20,487 bases of DNA from CAZBZG01 sp964496245 (GCA_964496245.1 CAZBZG010000055.1:1-20487); one strand, 5' to 3'. Counted from the first letter of the stretch, positions 8,046-15,199 are shown. Numbers and translations are program-made. The notes: generated from the letters alone by a model not told the origin.

Positions 8046-8071
8046 GGAAAATAGGTGTGCGTCCCTATTTT
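8046..8071 (-). repeat. Right hairpin repeat of the RAYT element
   Basis: AAAATAGG (8048-8055), the 8-base loop TGTGCGTC, then CCTATTTT (8064-8071), giving an 8-bp perfect stem. Positions 8046-8070 are the exact reverse complement of 7320-7344. The terminal CCCTATTTT (8063-8071) is repeated at once at 8072-8080, and that second copy holds the TAG stop of the FHA gene (8076-8074). Confidence 0.85.
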
Positions 8072-8073
8072 CC

Positions 8074-8748
8074 CTATTTTCTCCAGCTTCCGCGCCGGCC
8101 CCACAGGAGAGCCTGCCGGTACTTCTCGCTCTCGGCAACGTGCAGCTTGATGCACATGGCTGGGATCTTCTGGTTGCGCAGCACCGCGATGACCTCGCCC
8201 AGACACGTGCGCGCCTTGCCCGTGGGCCACGTGATCTCCAACTCCAGAGCGGTGGAGGAGTCGAGCNNNNNNNNNNTGAAGACGAGGATGCCGCCGCCGC
8301 CCACGTGGAGCGTGTCCCCGGTCTCGAAGAGATCGCCGGGATCGGCTGAGAGACTTCGGTAGCGGAGGTCCATGCCCGCGGGCATCACGCGGAAGTGCGA
8401 GCGCATCACGCGGTCGACCGCGTTGTCCCCCTGCACGTGCAGGGACGTCTCGTTGGCCGCGTCGTCGGTCCGGTATTCCATGACGTAGAGCGCGATCTGG
8501 ATCGTGTCCGTGTGGGCGAGGGGGGAGCGGTTGATGCGGGTGCCGTTGAGGAGCGTGCCGGCCCGCGAGTTGGCATCCTCCAGCACGTGCCCCTCGTCGG
8601 TCCGCTGGATGAGGGCGTGAATGCGGGAGACCGTGTTGTGGTCCAGGAGGATGTCCGAGTCGTGCTGCCGCCCGATCACGGTGCGGTCCTTGGTGAGCTT
8701 GTGCTCGCTGGAGCCTTCCGCAGGATCAAAGGTGCGCAGATACGGCAT
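8074..8748 (-). CDS. FHA domain protein with C-terminal PilZ-like domain
   Basis: About 224 aa, interrupted by a 10-N assembly gap (8267-8276) that keeps the reading frame as drawn. Residues 10-95 form an FHA domain, a phosphothreonine-peptide reader: VIGR with Gly26-Arg27, SRIHA with Ser41 and His44, and SRAGTLLNG. The usual Asn of the S-x-NGT motif is Ala63. Residues about 112-218 resemble a PilZ domain, which binds cyclic di-GMP: Arg116-x3-Arg120 is present, but the usual (D/N)-x-S-x2-G motif reads HVGGGG, so binding is doubtful. There is no signal peptide or membrane segment. GAGGAA lies 7 bases before ATG 8748. The protein may read phosphorylation by a Hanks-type kinase such as the one at the right end of the window, but that link is inference. 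Its TAG stop lies in repeat DNA of the RAYT element. Confidence 0.83.
   Translation of the reverse strand: MPYLRTFDPAEGSSEHKLTKDRTVIGRQHDSDILLDHNTVSRIHALIQRTDEGHVLEDANSRAGTLLNGTRINRSPLAHTDTIQIALYVMEYRTDDAANETSLHVQGDNAVDRVMRSHFRVMPAGMDLRYRSLSADPGDLFETGDTLHVGGGGILVFXXXXLDSSTALELEITWPTGKARTCLGEVIAVLRNQKIPAMCIKLHVAESEKYRQALLWGRRGSWRK
8267..8276. other. Assembly gap (10 N) inside the FHA-PilZ gene
   Basis: Ten undetermined bases, probably a nominal scaffold join. The gene stays in frame if the true length is 1, 4, 7 or 10 bases or any other value that leaves remainder 1 on division by 3. The gap falls just after the GGGGILVF segment of the PilZ-like domain. Confidence 0.95.
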
Positions 8749-8818
8749 GGCCGTTCCTCACAGCAGGCGCTGTTCCGGAGCGCTCTATCTTCACGGGCCC
8801 GCGCGGCGTCTGCAAGCA

Positions 8819-8842
8819 AAAATCCGCGCGAAAATCCGCGCG
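8819..8842 (+). repeat. Two tandem copies of a 12-base unit AAAATCCGCGCG
   Basis: Two exact, adjacent copies (8819-8830 and 8831-8842) lie upstream of both the FHA gene and tRNA-Phe and run on into an alternating CG stretch. They may be a binding site or simple-sequence slippage; nothing decides between these. Confidence 0.6.
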
Positions 8843-8882
8843 CGCGCCGAAGAGGCGTCCGCGGAGGCAGACCAAAAAGGCC

Positions 8883-8910
8883 TTGACGCTCTCCCATTGG
8901 CGGATACACT
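8883..8910 (+). promoter_or_regulatory. Promoter of the tRNA-Phe gene
   Basis: TTGACG (8883-8888, five of six), a 16-base spacer and TACACT (8905-8910, four of six). The expected start is near 8917, 18 bases before the mature tRNA 5' end. Position and spacing suit a stable-RNA promoter. Confidence 0.6.
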
Positions 8911-8934
8911 GGCGGCTGGATCGAAACGCCTTTT

Positions 8935-9010
8935 GCTGAGGTAGCTCAGGTGGTAGAGCACGGCCCTGAAAAGGCCGGTGTCGGCAGTTCGATTCTGCCC
9001 CTCAGCACCA
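8935..9010 (+). tRNA. tRNA-Phe (GAA)
   Basis: A full cloverleaf can be folded. The acceptor stem GCTGAGG (8935-8941) pairs with CCTCAGC (9000-9006), the D stem is GCTC/GAGC, and the anticodon stem CGGCC/GGCCG encloses the loop CTGAAAA with anticodon GAA at 8968-8970. The variable loop has five bases, and the T stem GGCAG/CTGCC encloses TTCGATT. A discriminator A and an encoded CCA follow (9007-9010). It stands alone between its own promoter and terminator. Confidence 0.97.
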
Positions 9011-9018
9011 GTCGCATC

Positions 9019-9051
9019 GCGCCCGCGGCCATGTGGCCGGCGGGCGCTTTT
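9019..9051 (+). terminator. Rho-independent terminator after tRNA-Phe
   Basis: GCGCCCGC (9019-9026) plus GGCC pairs with GGCC plus GCGGGCGC (9040-9047) around an ATGT loop, with one bulged G at 9039. TTTT follows directly (9048-9051) and CTGTTT after it. A long GC stem and a U-tract 8 bases after the tRNA make this a strong candidate. Confidence 0.85.
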
Positions 9052-9083
9052 CTGTTTCGCCCGGCCGACACTTGAGAAGTCTG

Positions 9084-9120
9084 TTGCCACGGCCCGGGAT
9101 GTCGAGTAGGTTGATCCCGG
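9084..9120 (+). promoter_or_regulatory. Possible promoter with an overlapping operator-like inverted repeat
   Basis: TTGCCA (9084-9089), a 17-base spacer and TAGGTT (9107-9112, three of six) form a weak promoter upstream of the CNB/DUF4388 gene. A perfect 7-base inverted repeat, CCGGGAT (9094-9100) and ATCCCGG (9114-9120), brackets the -10 box with a 13-base spacer, as a repressor site would. Both calls rest on short motifs. Confidence 0.35.
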
Positions 9121-9141
9121 ACGTGTGCGAGGAGCCTCCCC

Positions 9142-10315
9142 ATGCCGCATCTGGCCGAGACCGGTCTCGTGATCCGCGCGCTGAGCGTGGCGCAGTGCAA
9201 GGTCTACCGGCCCGGGGACGTGGTCACGGTCTGCGGCCGCGAGGTGCTGACCGGCCACTTCAACACGTTCTGCTCCTTCCAGCTCGAACAGATCTCGCCG
9301 CTTCTCCAGGCCATGGAACAGGGCATCTCGATCGAAGACCTCGATCTCGACCTGCACGAAGGCATCTTTTTTTGCCAGGGGCCGGACTGCCAGGGGCGGT
9401 TCGAGTGCAATGCCGTAGCCATGGACGAATTGGCCATCATTCGGGGCGCAGCCGGACTGGTGCGCTCTTCGCCGCCCGCGCAGGAGACCGCGGAAACGGC
9501 GCCCCCCGCTTCGGAAGCGTCCCCGCTCCGTCCCCCGGAAGCCGTCCACGTGGACAAGGAGAGGCCCTTTCTGGAGCAGCTTCCCGCCGGGATGGCCGAG
9601 GCGCTCCTCGCAGGCGGCGAGCGCACCATGCTGCCGGCTGACACGGTCGTGCTGGAGCAGGGCCAGCCGGGCCGGGCCGTGNNNNNNNNNNGCCGTGCAC
9701 TTCGTGGAGAAGGGGCAGGTAGCGGTCGAGAAGCTTATGCAGGACGGCTCCACGGTCAACCTGGCGCGCCTGGGCCCGGGCGAGGTGTTCGGCGAGATGG
9801 CGCTGCTCAGCGGCGACGCCTGCAACGCCACGGTGCGCACCCTGGTCAAGACGCGCATCGTGGCGCTCGACGGCGAGGCTTTCGACCGGGTCATGGCCGA
9901 GACCCCGCAGCTCCACCGGTGGTTCAGCCATCTCTTTGCCGAGCGCCTCCGCGCGACCAACATCCGGCTGGAGGAGCAGCTGGCGCGAGGCATGACCGGG
10001 CGGCTGAGCATGATCAGCCTGCTCGACATCCTCCAGACCCTCCTGCTCAGCCGGCAGACGGGCGTGCTGTACGTGCGCCGGGGCGACCAGAGCGGCACCC
10101 TGTACATCAAGGACGGGCAGGTACAGAGCGCGCTCGCCGGCGACCTGGCCGAGGAAGCGGCCTTTGGCGAGATGTGCACGTGGACCGACGGCAGCTTCTC
10201 GTTCCAGGAGGGCGAGACCAGCCGGCTCCCCCGGAACATCCACCGGGATACCATGCACATCATGATGGATGCCGCGCGCCAGGCGGACGAGGGAGCGGGC
10301 GGGACCGTTGGCTGA
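9142..10315 (+). CDS. Cyclic-nucleotide-binding-fold protein with C-terminal DUF4388 (PATAN) domain
   Basis: A single gene split by a 10-N gap (9682-9691): the frame before the gap continues after it if the true gap is a multiple of 3. Residues 1-105 are an unrecognised domain with six Cys (19, 31, 44, 78, 83, 89) and one His in TVCGREVLTGHFNTFC, possibly metal-binding. A Pro/Ala/Glu linker follows. From about residue 142 there is a CNB domain (LEQGQPGRAV | AVHFVEKGQV, then GEVFGEMALLSGDACNATVRT). The usual phosphate-binding Arg of the R-x-A-T motif is Cys, so cAMP or cGMP binding is doubtful. The C-terminal ~100 residues (GRLSMISLLDILQTLLLSRQ, TGVLYVR, GTLYIKDGQV) are a DUF4388 domain, common in bacterial signalling proteins. 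GAGGAG lies 7 bases before ATG 9142. Likely a cytosolic signalling or scaffold protein. Confidence 0.85.
9682..9691. other. Assembly gap (10 N) inside the CNB/DUF4388 gene
   Basis: Ten Ns join two contig ends that both carry GCCGTG (9676-9681 and 9692-9697). As written, the gap shifts the reading frame by one. Collapsing the two GCCGTG copies restores one frame and gives GRAVHFVEKG, a normal CNB-domain sequence. The true gap is therefore probably an unmerged 6-base overlap with nothing missing. Confidence 0.9.
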
Positions 10316-10364
10316 CCATGCCCGCCCGCGTCTGTCCGGTGCAGCCCCTTGTGAGAGTCATGCC

Positions 10365-11534
10365 ATGTCGCTGTCGAGCCCCGATCACCTCGCCCGCTGC
10401 CTCGTCGAGGCCACGGTGCGGAAAACGCCCGCGCAGTTCGATGCAGCCGCGGGCCCGCAGGATCTCGACGCCGCTGCGCTCGCGCATTTCGACCGCCATG
10501 GCCTGGTCGCCCTGGCCGTGCACACGCTGGCCGCGGCCGGCCGGTTGCACGCGGACGCGATAGCCGACAGAACGCAGCCACGGCCGCGCGCGCCTGGTCA
10601 CAGGCCGCAGGCGCCGATTCCGGCTGTCTTTTGCGAACGGGCGCGGCGTCTGGCTGCGCGCCGGGTCCTGCTGGAGGCGATGCTCGGAGGCTTAGGCGAA
10701 CGACTCGCCGCCGGAGGCATCCCGGCAGCGACCACGCGGGCCTTCGGCCGGGTGGCCGCGCTCTATCCTGCCCCCGAGTGCCGGCCGACCTCGGATATCG
10801 ACCTGGTGGTGCCTTGCGACCGATTCGCGGACGTGGCAGCGGTGCTCGGTGCGGAAGGGTTCGCCCTGGTGCAGGCCGACCGGCCGGATCTGTGGCGGCA
10901 AAGCGGCGTGACCCTGGACCTGGCCTTCCGGCCGTCCGCCGTGTTCGAGGTCACGGGCGTGGCAGCCGAGGCTGCGGGATTCGCAGCGCTCAATCGGGCG
11001 TGGACGACGATTCTCAGCGAGAGCCGTGTCTCCGGTGTCGGCGTCTTCCCCCTGCCGTTGGAGTTTCTGCTCTGCGCTCTCCACTACGGCTACAAGCATC
11101 GCTTCGCCCGTCACCTGTGGGGCCTCGACCTCCTCCTGCTCGGCGCAGCCATGGACGAGGCGGACGTGCGCGCGCTGCTGGACCTGGCGCGGCGCGCGCG
11201 AAGCGAGCACCTGCTCGCGCACGCAATGCGCAGAGCGGAAGCGCTCGCCGGGGATGCGCATCCGGCCGCCCTGCGCGGCCGGCTGCCGGACGCGGATCCC
11301 AGCCGCGTGCGCGCCTTTCTGATCCAGCGCCGTCCTGGCGGGGCGGGGGGCAAGGACGCCGGGTTGCTGCTCGCGGTGATCTGTGCGCCCGGCTTCCGTG
11401 CGCGCTTCCGCCTCGTCTGGCACATGCTCCGCCGGCTGCCGCGCGGTCGGGGGCTGGGGGCGTATCTGAAGCGGTACCTCGCCATGCCCGTGCGCGTGCT
11501 CGGGGCGCTTCTGCGGCCGGGCCGGACGGGATGA
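10365..11534 (+). CDS. Uncharacterised nucleotidyltransferase, NTP_transf_5-like
   Basis: 389 aa from ATG 10365. The frame is open from 10269, but that part overlaps the end of the preceding gene and has no support. The key motif is [10 protein letters not shown] with Ser143-Asp144-Ile-Asp146, the metal-binding G/S-D-x-D pattern of the polymerase-beta-type nucleotidyltransferase fold. A third carboxylate is probable in VTLDLAFRP about 40 residues later. Around this lie helical segments with [13 protein letters not shown] and [18 protein letters not shown], typical of the NTP_transf_5 family, which often neighbours polysaccharide loci. The substrate is unknown; proteins of this fold transfer nucleotides to proteins, sugars or antibiotics. 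The C-terminus is basic ([22 protein letters not shown]) and may touch the membrane. It follows the CNB/DUF4388 gene by 49 bases and may share its transcript; the next operon starts at its own promoter. Confidence 0.75.
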   Translation: MSLSSPDHLARCLVEATVRKTPAQFDAAAGPQDLDAAALAHFDRHGLVALAVHTLAAAGRLHADAIADRTQPRPRAPGHRPQAPIPAVFCERARRLAARRVLLEAMLGGLGERLAAGGIPAATTRAFGRVAALYPAPECRPTSDIDLVVPCDRFADVAAVLGAEGFALVQADRPDLWRQSGVTLDLAFRPSAVFEVTGVAAEAAGFAALNRAWTTILSESRVSGVGVFPLPLEFLLCALHYGYKHRFARHLWGLDLLLLGAAMDEADVRALLDLARRARSEHLLAHAMRRAEALAGDAHPAALRGRLPDADPSRVRAFLIQRRPGGAGGKDAGLLLAVICAPGFRARFRLVWHMLRRLPRGRGLGAYLKRYLAMPVRVLGALLRPGRTG

Positions 11535-11549
11535 GCCGGGCGGGTGCGC

Positions 11550-11577
11550 TTGCCACAGACCTTCGATTCCCTATAAT
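11550..11577 (+). promoter_or_regulatory. Strong sigma70-type promoter of the gmd-fcl operon
   Basis: TTGCCA (11550-11555), a 16-base spacer and a perfect TATAAT (11572-11577). Transcription would start near 11584, giving a leader of about 50 bases before gmd. This is the best -10 box in the window. Confidence 0.75.
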
Positions 11578-11634
11578 GGTCTGCGATCCGATGGCGAATG
11601 CTTGCGTGCATGCCCCGTGCGAGTGGAGGCCGCG

Positions 11635-12648
11635 ATGAAGAAGGCGCTGATCACCGGCATCACCGGCCAGGATGGCTCGTATCTGGCCGAGCTCCTGCTG
11701 GACAAGGGCTACGAGGTGCACGGCGTCATCCGGCGCGCGTCCACCTTCAACACCCGCCGCCTCGAGCATCTCTACAAGGATCCGCACCGGCCCGACGTCC
11801 GCCTGTTGCTCCACTACGGCGACATCACCGACTCGAGCAATCTGGTGAAGCTGCTCTACCGGATCCAGCCGGACGAGATCTACCACCTGGGCGCGCAGAG
11901 CCACGTGCGCGTGAGCTTCGACATGCCCGAGTACACGGGCGACGTCACGGGGCTCGGTACGGTGCGCATCCTGGAGGCCATGCGGGAAGTGGGCGTGGAG
12001 GCCCGGTTCTACCAGGCGAGCAGCTCGGAGATGTACGGCAAGGTGCGCGAAGTGCCCCAGACCGAGACCACGCCCTTCTACCCGCGCAGCCCCTATGGCG
12101 CGGCCAAGGTCTACGCCTACTGGGTGGCGGTCAACTACCGGGAGAGCTACGATCTGTTCACCTGCAACGGTATCCTCTTCAATCACGAATCCCCCCGCCG
12201 CGGCGAAACCTTTGTGACCCGCAAGATCACGCGGGCCGTGGCCCGGATCGAGGCGGGCCTGCAGGAGAAGCTCTACCTCGGCAATCTCGACGCCCAGCGG
12301 GACTGGGGCTACGCCAAGGAGTACGTGGAGGCCATGTGGCGCATGCTCCAGCAGGAAGAACCGGCAGATTACGTAGTGGCCACGGGCGAGACCCACTCGG
12401 TCCGGGAGTTCCTGGAAGAGGCGTTCCGCTACGCCGGTCTGGACTGGCAGACGCACGTGGAGATCGATCCGCGCTACTACCGCCCCGCCGAAGTCGACCT
12501 GCTCGTGGGCGACGCCACCAAGGCCCGCGAGACCCTCGGCTGGGCGCCGCAGACATCGTTCCCGGAGTTGGTCCGGCTCATGGTGGATGCCGACCGGGCG
12601 GCGCTCAAGCAGACACCGGCGGAGGAGTCCGCCCATGGATTTGACTGA
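11635..12648 (+). CDS. gmd: GDP-mannose 4,6-dehydratase
   Basis: 337 aa. It converts GDP-D-mannose to GDP-4-dehydro-6-deoxy-D-mannose, the first step to GDP-L-fucose, in the cytosol with bound NADP. The N-terminal Rossmann motif is [13 protein letters not shown] (residues 7-19). The catalytic set is Ser130, Glu132, Tyr154 and Lys158 (SSEMYG and SPYGAAK), aligning with Thr132, Glu134, Tyr156 and Lys160 of the E. coli enzyme. The signature [17 protein letters not shown] and [14 protein letters not shown] are intact. ATG 11635 is chosen because MKKALITG is the family's standard N-terminus and GGAGG lies 5 bases upstream; a TTG in frame at 11602 is not needed. It is the first gene of a four-gene run and overlaps fcl by 14 bases, indicating translational coupling. 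This is one of the surest functional calls here. Confidence 0.97.
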   Translation: MKKALITGITGQDGSYLAELLLDKGYEVHGVIRRASTFNTRRLEHLYKDPHRPDVRLLLHYGDITDSSNLVKLLYRIQPDEIYHLGAQSHVRVSFDMPEYTGDVTGLGTVRILEAMREVGVEARFYQASSSEMYGKVREVPQTETTPFYPRSPYGAAKVYAYWVAVNYRESYDLFTCNGILFNHESPRRGETFVTRKITRAVARIEAGLQEKLYLGNLDAQRDWGYAKEYVEAMWRMLQQEEPADYVVATGETHSVREFLEEAFRYAGLDWQTHVEIDPRYYRPAEVDLLVGDATKARETLGWAPQTSFPELVRLMVDADRAALKQTPAEESAHGFD

Positions 12649-13591
12649 CAAGCGCGTGGTGGTCACGGGCGGGGCCGGCTTTCTCGGCAGCTTCGTGTGC
12701 GAGAAGTTGGCCGCGCGCGGCTGCACGCAGATCGTGGTCCCGCGTTCGCGCGAGTATGATCTCCGGGATCGCAGCGCCATCCGGCGTCTCTACGAAGCGC
12801 ACCGGCCGCAGGTCGTCATCCACCTGGCGGCCGTGGTGGGCGGCATCGGCGCCAACCGGGAGCACCCGGGCCGCTTCTTCTACGACAACGCCATCATGGG
12901 CATCCAGCTCATGGAGGAGGCCCGGCGCTGCGGCGTGGAGAAGTTCGTGGCCGTGGGCACGATCTGCGCCTACCCCAAGTTCACGCCCGTGCCCTTCCGG
13001 GAAGACGAGCTCTGGAACGGCTACCCGGAGGAGACGAACGCGCCCTACGGGCTCGCCAAGAAACTGATGCTGGTGCAGGCGCAGGCCTACCGGCAGGAGT
13101 ACGGCTTCAACGCCGTCTACCTGCTCCCGGTGAACCTGTACGGGCCGCGGGACAACTTCGATCTCGAAACGTCCCACGTGATCCCCGCCATGATCCGCAA
13201 GTGCATGGAGGCCAAGGCGAGCGGAGCGGACACCATCACCCTCTGGGGCGACGGGACCCCGACGCGGGAGTTCCTGTACGTCGAGGACGCGGCCGAGGCC
13301 CTGCTGCTGGCGACCGAGCGGTACGACGCGCCCGCGCCGGTCAATCTGGGCTCCGGGGAGGAGATCGCCATGCGGGACCTCGCTGGCCGCGTCGCAGAAG
13401 CCACCGGCTACACGGGGCGCTTCGCGTGGGACACCTCGCGGCCCAACGGCCAGCCGCGGCGCTGCCTGGATACGCACCGCGCAGAAGAACGCTTCGGCTT
13501 CCGGGCGGCCCACGATTTGGACGCGGGCCTCGCCAAGACCGTGGCGTGGTTCGCGACGGCGCGGGAGCACCTGCGCGAAGTCAAGTTCTGA
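12635..13591 (+). CDS. fcl: GDP-L-fucose synthase (GDP-4-keto-6-deoxymannose epimerase/reductase)
   Basis: 318 aa. It epimerises and reduces the gmd product to GDP-L-fucose with NADPH. The Rossmann motif TGGAGFLGS is at residues 11-19. The catalytic Tyr138 and Lys142 lie in NAPYGLAKK, and the His of TSHVIPAM matches the catalytic His179 of the E. coli enzyme. The active-site segment reads [10 protein letters not shown], so the serine equivalent (Ser107 in E. coli) is Thr109, while the following Cys111 is kept; I recall this GTICAYPKF form from other bacterial members. [10 protein letters not shown] and [18 protein letters not shown] are further signatures. The start at 12635 has GGAGGAG 7 bases upstream, inside gmd. 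With gmd it completes the route to GDP-L-fucose, the donor for fucosylated surface glycans. Confidence 0.95.
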   Translation: MDLTDKRVVVTGGAGFLGSFVCEKLAARGCTQIVVPRSREYDLRDRSAIRRLYEAHRPQVVIHLAAVVGGIGANREHPGRFFYDNAIMGIQLMEEARRCGVEKFVAVGTICAYPKFTPVPFREDELWNGYPEETNAPYGLAKKLMLVQAQAYRQEYGFNAVYLLPVNLYGPRDNFDLETSHVIPAMIRKCMEAKASGADTITLWGDGTPTREFLYVEDAAEALLLATERYDAPAPVNLGSGEEIAMRDLAGRVAEATGYTGRFAWDTSRPNGQPRRCLDTHRAEERFGFRAAHDLDAGLAKTVAWFATAREHLREVKF

Positions 13592-13596
13592 AGCGT

Positions 13597-13610
13597 CTGC
13601 CGTACGGCAG
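13597..13610. repeat. 14-base perfect palindrome after fcl
   Basis: CTGCCGTACGGCAG, five bases after the fcl stop and 51 bases before the next gene. It could fold as a hairpin in the operon mRNA and affect processing or partial termination. There is no U-tract, so a true terminator is unlikely. Confidence 0.6.
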
Positions 13611-13661
13611 GCGGAGCGCGCAGGCGAGCGGTATCCGATGCCTGCAGCGGAGACGGCCACC

Positions 13662-15197
13662 ATGGAAGTCTTCAACGCCATCGAGAACTATGCGGTGGAG
13701 GTGGCGGATCAGCCCGTGCTGATCGACGACGAAGCCACGATCCCGTGGAAAGAGCTGCCGGATCAGGTCGACCGGATCTGCTTGGGCCTGGCACACGCGG
13801 GTATGCGGCGGCGCAAGGGGGTCGCCGTGCTGATCGGCCGGCGCCGCCACCTCTCGCTGGCCCTGCTCGCCGTCATGCGCGGGGGAGGAGTGGCCGTGCC
13901 CCTGGCGCCCTCGTTCGGGCGGGAGGTGGTGCTGGCCATGGCCGATGCCAGCCGGCCGCAACTCCTGGTCTACGACGCAGAGCTGGCCGAGCTCGCCGCC
14001 GAGATCAGGTCGCGGCACGAGCTGCGCGGCATCGTGCGCATCGGGGCCGGGGCCGGGCCGGACGAGATCCCGTGGAGCCAGCTCGAAGAGACCGACATCG
14101 AGGGGGCGCGATTCCCGCTGCTCGACGCTGACACCGTTGTGCTTCACAACTACGGGCTCGACGTGGAGGGCGGGGTCTACGCGGCCCTGGGCACCCTGGG
14201 GCGGGTGTGGACCGCGGCCGCGTTTGCAGACCGGGGACTCAAGCTGCGACAGGGTGACTGCTTCCTGGACCTGTTCCCCGCCGGTGTGCTGGCCCACGAG
14301 ATGATCTTGCGCACGGTGCACATGTCCGGTACCTTGGTCGTGTGCCGGGAGACGCAGCCCGCCGCAGCCTACGCGGCTGCGGTACGGCACCGCGCCAACG
14401 TGCTGGTGGCGCCCGCCTGCACGTATCACAACCTCTGCGACTGGCTGGCCGAGAGCGGGGGGTCGCTCGCCGACATGCGTGTACTCGAGGCCCGCGGGCG
14501 CGTGCCACAGAATCTGGCCCGGCGGGCCCGCGACGGGGTGGGCCGGGAGCTGTTGCCCACGCGGGCGTGGGCCGAAACGCTGGCGCCGGCTCTGGGGGCT
14601 GTCCCGACCGGTTTCGGTGCGCCGGCCGCGCCGCTCCAGCCGTACCCCGGCTTTCGCGAGAAGATCGTGTCCGGCAGCGGCCGCGAACTGCCCGAGAAGG
14701 AGGTGGGCGAGCTCTGCCTCGCGTCGGACGTGCTGGCCGAGAAGACCATGGACTCCGAGAACGAGCAGCGGCTCGTGTGCGACCCGGACGGCTGGTTCCA
14801 CACGGGAACGCTCGCGCGGCGGCAGTCGTCCGGGGAGCTCGTACTGCTGGGGTCCCGCTTCGACGTTTTGCTGCGGGATCGGGTCCGCGTCTACCTGCGC
14901 GAGGTGGCGGATGTACTCGAGACCGCCGAAGGCGTGCGCGAAGCCGAGGCCATCGTGCTGGACCAGGGCGGGGGAGAGCTGGTCCTGTTCGTGGCCGCCG
15001 TTCTGGAGCCGATTGACGGACGCGAGATCACCTCTTCCCAGCTGATGGAGTACTTGTGGGAGCGTCTGGAGGCCAGCCAAGTGCCTGAGGATGTGTTGGT
15101 GCTGGACGCCCTGCCGCGCCTGCCGGACGGCAGGGTGGACCGGGGCCGCCTGCGGGCGGTCGTGCAGGAGAAGACGGGCGATCTGACGGAGGATTGA
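13662..15197 (+). CDS. Acyl-CoA synthetase/AMP-ligase (ANL superfamily) homologue, probably inactive
   Basis: 511 aa from ATG 13662, which has GGAGA 8 bases upstream; an in-frame ATG at 13638 lacks a Shine-Dalgarno but cannot be excluded. The whole ANL layout is visible: an N-terminal segment (WKELPDQVDRICLGLAHAG), the middle region, DPDGWFHTG and a C-terminal lid (YLREVADVLE...EAEAIVL). The catalytic motifs are degenerate. The glycine-rich P-loop reads HNYGLDVEGGV, without the SGTTG core or Lys. The GYGLTE motif is absent, with LPTRAWAE in its place. TGD is TGT, and the conserved Arg after DGxLxxxGR is Ser (LLGSRFD). The essential C-terminal Lys of SGK is Arg (PDGRVDR). The fold is probably kept without adenylation activity, so a binding or regulatory role is the best guess. 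It ends 2 bases before the phosphatase gene and shares the gmd-fcl operon. Confidence 0.8.
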   Translation: MEVFNAIENYAVEVADQPVLIDDEATIPWKELPDQVDRICLGLAHAGMRRRKGVAVLIGRRRHLSLALLAVMRGGGVAVPLAPSFGREVVLAMADASRPQLLVYDAELAELAAEIRSRHELRGIVRIGAGAGPDEIPWSQLEETDIEGARFPLLDADTVVLHNYGLDVEGGVYAALGTLGRVWTAAAFADRGLKLRQGDCFLDLFPAGVLAHEMILRTVHMSGTLVVCRETQPAAAYAAAVRHRANVLVAPACTYHNLCDWLAESGGSLADMRVLEARGRVPQNLARRARDGVGRELLPTRAWAETLAPALGAVPTGFGAPAAPLQPYPGFREKIVSGSGRELPEKEVGELCLASDVLAEKTMDSENEQRLVCDPDGWFHTGTLARRQSSGELVLLGSRFDVLLRDRVRVYLREVADVLETAEGVREAEAIVLDQGGGELVLFVAAVLEPIDGREITSSQLMEYLWERLEASQVPEDVLVLDALPRLPDGRVDRGRLRAVVQEKTGDLTED

Positions 15198-15199
15198 CC

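Larger units (their letters stand above)
7320..8080 (-). mobile_element. REP-associated tyrosine transposase (RAYT) element with terminal inverted hairpins
   Basis: A single transposase gene is enclosed by inverted 25-base hairpin repeats (7320-7344 and 8046-8070), followed on the right by a second 9-base copy of CCCTATTTT (8072-8080). In the IS200/IS605-related RAYT group, the transposase acts on such hairpins as single-stranded DNA. The element sits exactly between the 3' ends of two genes, an insertion site that spares both. No target-site duplication can be recognised, as expected for single-strand HUH transposition. The outer limits are inferred from the repeats only. Confidence 0.75.

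Noticed and set aside
7320..8080. CRISPR-like or phage-related interpretation of the repeats
   Set aside because: Only two copies exist, in inverted orientation around a transposase gene; no spacers, cas genes or phage genes are present in the window.
8935..9051. tRNA-Phe as an integration site for a mobile element
   Set aside because: There is no integrase nearby and no second copy of the tRNA 3' end in the window; the nearby RAYT element has its own hairpin ends and does not use tRNA sites.
8791..10581. 596-aa open frame on the minus strand covering tRNA-Phe and the CNB/DUF4388 gene
   Set aside because: It runs through a tRNA and an assembly gap, and its translation is low-complexity. The plus-strand frames carry recognisable domains.
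13597..13610. Terminator splitting the operon after fcl
   Set aside because: The palindrome has no U-tract, and no promoter-like boxes are evident before the next gene.
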